Both the position numbers and the translations under genes were made by a program. From the IMG/VR virus record IMGVR_UViG_3300024518_004146, positions 1 to 40,512 of that record: a DNA stretch of 40,512 nucleotides; one strand, written 5' to 3'. This document shows positions 38,443 to 40,512 of the stretch, piece by piece; position 1 is the stretch's first letter; every line of letters begins with the position of its first letter. Origin of the DNA: a virus. The notes under the pieces were generated by a model. The model was not told the DNA's origin. It saw nothing but the letters and a program-made list of their open reading frames with translations, and did no database searches.

Positions 38443-38786
38443 ACAAACCTCTTAGCAGCCTTGAGGCAGAACTCAGGGTAGGTCATCAAATACTCAAGCG
38501 CTGCCATGAACCCGTCTTCCTCAAGCTTGTCGAGCACTACAGAGCACGCGTCTGCGTCGAGTGCCGTATCTGTCTGCACAGCATCGAAGAGCCGGCGCTC
38601 AGGGCTGCCCAGGTAGCGCGCGCGGTAGGTGTTCATCTCTGCCTCCGAGAGGTCCTTCCGCTTGTAGCCTTGGCACCAATCTCCAGGCACGACGCCCATC
38701 TGGTAGAAGGCACACTTGAACGAGCCAGGTGCGAAGTCTGCGTTTCGGTGCTTACAGATTGAGCAGTCCTCTTTTATCTCAGTCAT
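38439..38786 (-). CDS. LDVLEE-family protein with Cys4 N-terminus (copy H)
   Basis: A 115-residue member. The N-terminal part has CSIC, then C at about 27 and WCQGY, a four-cysteine set that could hold zinc or iron-sulfur. The core is CSVVLDKLEEDGFMA, then ALEYLMTYPEF, closest to copy G (ALRYLMKFPPF). ATG 38786 follows a G-rich site and overlaps the previous gene by 8 nt. Confidence 0.75.
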   Translation of the reverse strand: MTEIKEDCSICKHRNADFAPGSFKCAFYQMGVVPGDWCQGYKRKDLSEAEMNTYRARYLGSPERRLFDAVQTDTALDADACSVVLDKLEEDGFMAALEYLMTYPEFCLKAAKRFV

Positions 38787-39147
38787 CCCCACCCCCATTA
38801 GCCCAAGTCAACGCCTTCTCCGTCAGTCGCCTCACATACGATTTGATTGTACTACGGCTCAACCCCGTGTCTCTCGCCATTCGCTTGATCGATCGGTGTT
38901 TGCTGTAGATCTCTTCATAGGTGTCACGATAGCAGTCGGCGAGATCGGGCTCCGATGCCATAAACGCGTGAATAATCGGCGCGTTGTCACGGTAGTTAGG
39001 GGCTGTTGACTTACGATGAGCCCAGTCATTGTGCAGAGCAGTCTGCCGAGCATACGCTGAGGCTGTCTTAGGGCCATACTCAGGCCCTAGCGTTCCGTCT
39101 GACTGCAGCTCGCGCCAGGGCGGGAGGAACTTGCGCTTGTCGCTCAC
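38779..39147 (-). CDS. Helix-turn-helix DNA-binding protein
   Basis: A 122-residue protein. The C-terminal half carries a helix-turn-helix (SIKRMARDTGLSRSTIKSYV), similar to sigma region 4 or phage activators. The N-terminal half (ASAYARQTALHNDWAHRKST) is helical. GTG 39147 overlaps the upstream stop as GTGA. It may regulate early or late phage transcription. Confidence 0.7.
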   Translation of the reverse strand: MSDKRKFLPPWRELQSDGTLGPEYGPKTASAYARQTALHNDWAHRKSTAPNYRDNAPIIHAFMASEPDLADCYRDTYEEIYSKHRSIKRMARDTGLSRSTIKSYVRRLTEKALTWANGGGDD

Positions 39148-39482
39148 GCAATGCTCATACCCGTGAAGTCTGTTACTGAGCCCCCATTGGCCTCAATCAC
39201 CGCCCGCTCTTCAAGCATGCCGTTGCTCAATCGAGGCCCTACCATCCAGAGCTCATCACATCGAGAGATAACGCACTGATTCATCTCGAATCCATACGCC
39301 CTCTCCTCGGGGTTGCTGTCGTCCCACAGTTCACAGCCGAGAATCCAAGGGGCGATGAATACAAACTCATCCCGATGCCGCTCGTTCAGGAACTTCAGCC
39401 AGGCCTTGGCGCTCGCCAGATTGCCAGCGATTGACTCCCCTGCTTCAGGCCTAACGCAGTGTGCCATGTATACCAGTTTCAT
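39144..39482 (-). CDS. DUF4406/DUF7768-like nucleoside deoxyribosyltransferase-fold protein
   Basis: A 112-residue protein from ATG 39482 with AAGGAAG upstream. The start MKLVYMAHCVRP, the segment NLASAKAWLKFLNERHRDEF, the later FVFIAPWILGCELWDDSNPE and CDELWMVGPRLSNGMLEE follow the order of the family: a first strand ending in HC/HP, a helix with A-WL, a strand ending AP, and C-ELW-GPR-S-GM--E. These proteins share the nucleoside deoxyribosyltransferase fold and are common in phages. The substrate is unknown. Confidence 0.7.
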   Translation of the reverse strand: MKLVYMAHCVRPEAGESIAGNLASAKAWLKFLNERHRDEFVFIAPWILGCELWDDSNPEERAYGFEMNQCVISRCDELWMVGPRLSNGMLEERAVIEANGGSVTDFTGMSIA

Positions 39483-39540
39483 AGTGACCGCTTCCTTTTC
39501 CTTTATGAGCACGTACTTACACCTGCCCATGTTCTCAAAC

Positions 39541-39885
39541 CTAGGATTCTTCACGCTTCAGGAGTTCCTTGGCCCTGTTGAGCCTTCGATAGACCGTGCC
39601 CTCACCCATGCCATAGAGCTTCGTCAGCTCATGATAGGGAGTCCCAGCCTTGTGGAGGGTGAACATCTCAAGGCAGACCTCGTCTGTACTACGAGCCTCG
39701 CGGATCCCCAGGTGTGCAGAGGTACACGTCCTAGCTGTGTGCCCTCGCTCCCCGCAGTACCCGCAACAGTGGGGCTTTCGGTAGCCCCTCCTCGGGCGCT
39801 TGGCCCTTCGCTGAGCGTTGTAGCACTTACGGCACACAGAACGGCCTGTCATGTCGGGGGGTTGATCACAGTGGAGGCATGTCAC
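39541..39885 (-). CDS. Ribbon, CCHC zinc-knuckle and helix-turn-helix regulator
   Basis: A 114-residue protein. GTG 39885 is chosen for GGGAGGG at 7 nt and GTGA overlap; a longer frame would translate the repeat at 39899 as YVFDR copies. Residues 3-21 form a CxxC...CxxC ribbon (CLHC, CRKC). A perfect CCHC knuckle follows (C41-C44-H49-C54). A helix-turn-helix (PYHELTKLYGMGEGTVYRRL, about 83-102) ends the protein. The ribbon-knuckle part resembles the protein at 6217-6540. It is probably a nucleic-acid-binding regulator. Confidence 0.75.
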   Translation of the reverse strand: MTCLHCDQPPDMTGRSVCRKCYNAQRRAKRPRRGYRKPHCCGYCGERGHTARTCTSAHLGIREARSTDEVCLEMFTLHKAGTPYHELTKLYGMGEGTVYRRLNRAKELLKREES

Positions 39886-40073
39886 AGCACAGCCCTCCCG
39901 ATCAAAAACGTACCGATCAAAAACGTACCGATCAAAAACGTACCGAGAACTAGCAGCACAGCCGGCCAATAGGGAATCGTCTTCGGCTCCCTGTACCTGC
40001 CGAGTCGGTCATAGTACATCTCGAGCGGCTTCTTGTTCCGCGTCGGCGCTATCTCTGGGCGTAGTTTCGTCAT
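39882..40073 (-). CDS. Small membrane protein with a repeat-built transmembrane helix
   Basis: A 63-residue protein. A charged N-terminal half (PTRNKKPLEMYYDRLGRYRE) precedes one membrane helix whose second part is three copies of GTFLI, encoded by the 15-bp repeat at 39899-39943. It ends GRAVL. Coupled on both sides (ATGA, GTGA). The N-terminus is probably cytoplasmic. Changes in repeat number would lengthen or shorten the helix by 5 residues. Confidence 0.7.
   Translation of the reverse strand: MTKLRPEIAPTRNKKPLEMYYDRLGRYREPKTIPYWPAVLLVLGTFLIGTFLIGTFLIGRAVL
39899..39943. repeat. Three tandem copies of a 15-bp unit
   Basis: CGATCAAAAACGTAC is repeated exactly three times. It lies inside the end of the small membrane protein gene, where it encodes GTFLI copies. 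The unit length is a multiple of three, so copy-number changes keep the frame. Confidence 0.95.
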
Positions 40074-40363
40074 GCTGGCATCACCATCTTCTCAAGCACG
40101 TCTTCCCACACATCAGGATCGCACGCATGCAGGCCCACAACTGTCAACTCCAGGCACTCAAATGGGAGCGTGAACGGCTCTAATTCTGTTTTGTCTGTCG
40201 GTCCACGTAGCGCGAGATAGGCCAAGCCTTTGCCGGCCCCCTGCGTTCCCCAGCGCCTGATTGTAGCACCTCGGTGTAGTACGATGTGGTGGCCTTGTCT
40301 CTCAAACGCTCCCACCATCACCCAGCCGCGCTGTGCTATGACGATTCTGATATCACTTTTCAC
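40070..40363 (-). CDS. DUF6948-like hypothetical protein
   Basis: A 97-residue protein whose order of segments resembles DUF6948, from memory: RGWVMVGAFERQGHHIVLHR, then IRRWGTQGAGKGLAYLALRG, then PTDKTELEP. It is a small beta-rich fold, common in phages, of unknown function. GTG 40363 overlaps the Gly-X repeat gene as GTGA. Confidence 0.65.
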   Translation of the reverse strand: MKSDIRIVIAQRGWVMVGAFERQGHHIVLHRGATIRRWGTQGAGKGLAYLALRGPTDKTELEPFTLPFECLELTVVGLHACDPDVWEDVLEKMVMPA

Positions 40364-40512
40364 AATACCCCCTCCATGCTAATCCAGCCGTTGCCGTAGC
40401 CGTAGCCGTTGCCGTAGCCGTAGCCGTAGCCGTCGCCGTAGCCGTCGCCGTTGCCGTCGCCGTCGCCGTTGCTGTAGCCGTCGCCGCCGCCGTCGCCGTT
40501 GCCGTTGCCGTT
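40360..40512 (-). CDS. Partial Gly-X repeat protein (C-terminal part), open at the right edge
   Basis: The frame is open at base 40512 and ends at TGA 40360. It codes about 42 residues of alternating Gly with Asn, Asp or Tyr (for example NGDGDGNGDGYGDGYGYGYG), then WISMEGVL. The frame fits exactly with the gene cut by the left edge (1-105), which would supply the N-terminus. Short phage proteins with such (GDGYG)n tails exist; their function is unknown. Confidence 0.6.
   Translation of the reverse strand, partial: NGNGNGDGGGDGYSNGDGDGNGDGYGDGYGYGYGNGYGYGNGWISMEGVL
40387..40512. repeat. Hexanucleotide repeat (GCCGTN)n
   Basis: About 21 copies of a 6-bp unit GCCGTN with N = T, A or C and a few variants. 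It encodes the Gly-X tail on the minus strand. Low-complexity repeats often break assemblies, which may explain why the sequence ends here. Confidence 0.9.

Noticed and set aside
40387-40512. Hexamer repeat as a replication origin (iteron)
   Set aside because: The unit is too short and its bases follow Gly-X codons, so coding repeat expansion explains it.
1-40512. CRISPR array, insertion sequence or integrase
   Set aside because: No regularly spaced repeats with unique spacers, no transposase or recombinase motifs were seen on either strand.

Overview
The window reads as a complete or nearly complete genome of a tailed, podovirus-like phage of about 40.5 kb. It carries a terminase, portal, scaffold, capsid, head-tail adaptor, beta-propeller-like tail protein and three large internal (ejection) virion proteins. 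There is no tape-measure gene and no tail sheath or tube gene. The host is unknown. The lipoprotein signal on a lysis-region protease and two sigma54-like (-24/-12) promoters suggest a Gram-negative or other RpoN-containing bacterium, but this is inference. No integrase, DNA polymerase, helicase or RNA polymerase is visible, so the phage probably relies on the host for these.

Layout. (1) About 3262 down to 1, minus strand: a tightly coupled early operon with a Cro-like regulator, a small repeated-family protein, a CHC2/Toprim primase, several hypotheticals, a RusA resolvase and an NrdR-type zinc ribbon. It appears to run off the left edge and re-enter at the right edge, because the partial genes at the two ends join in frame. 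(2) 3358-7755, plus strand: a recombination operon (DUF3127 protein, RecT annealase, PD-(D/E)XK nuclease with an iron-sulfur cysteine set), then a run of small Cys-rich proteins including a CCHC zinc-knuckle protein. (3) 33534 down to 7715, minus strand: the late operon. It has small hypotheticals, a GNAT-like protein, terminase, portal, scaffold, capsid, connector and tail genes, ejection proteins and a lysis cassette (holin, lipoprotein metalloprotease, CHAP-type endolysin). (4) 33764-36305, plus strand: a visibly more A+T-rich accessory island with sigma54-like promoters, a shared leader box and an in-frame amber codon inside a conserved domain. (5) 40512 down to 36457, minus strand: the rest of the early operon, with regulators, an HNH nuclease, a tRNA-like sequence, a stray structural-type gene and four more repeated-family members.

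The architecture is two divergent control regions (about 3263-3357 and 33535-33814) and two convergent ends (about 7715-7755 and 36306-36456). Genes inside operons mostly overlap by 4 nt (ATGA, GTGA, TTGA), which was used to fix many start codons. It also exposed several genes shorter than 60 codons.

The most striking unexplained feature is a family of at least eight small proteins sharing a core like IAVALDVLEEEG, often with an N-terminal QNDxR element. Members sit in all five transcription blocks. I do not recognise this family. Other notable features are a pair of ribbon-plus-zinc-knuckle paralogs, a triple 15-bp repeat that lengthens a transmembrane helix, and a conserved hairpin in front of two head genes.
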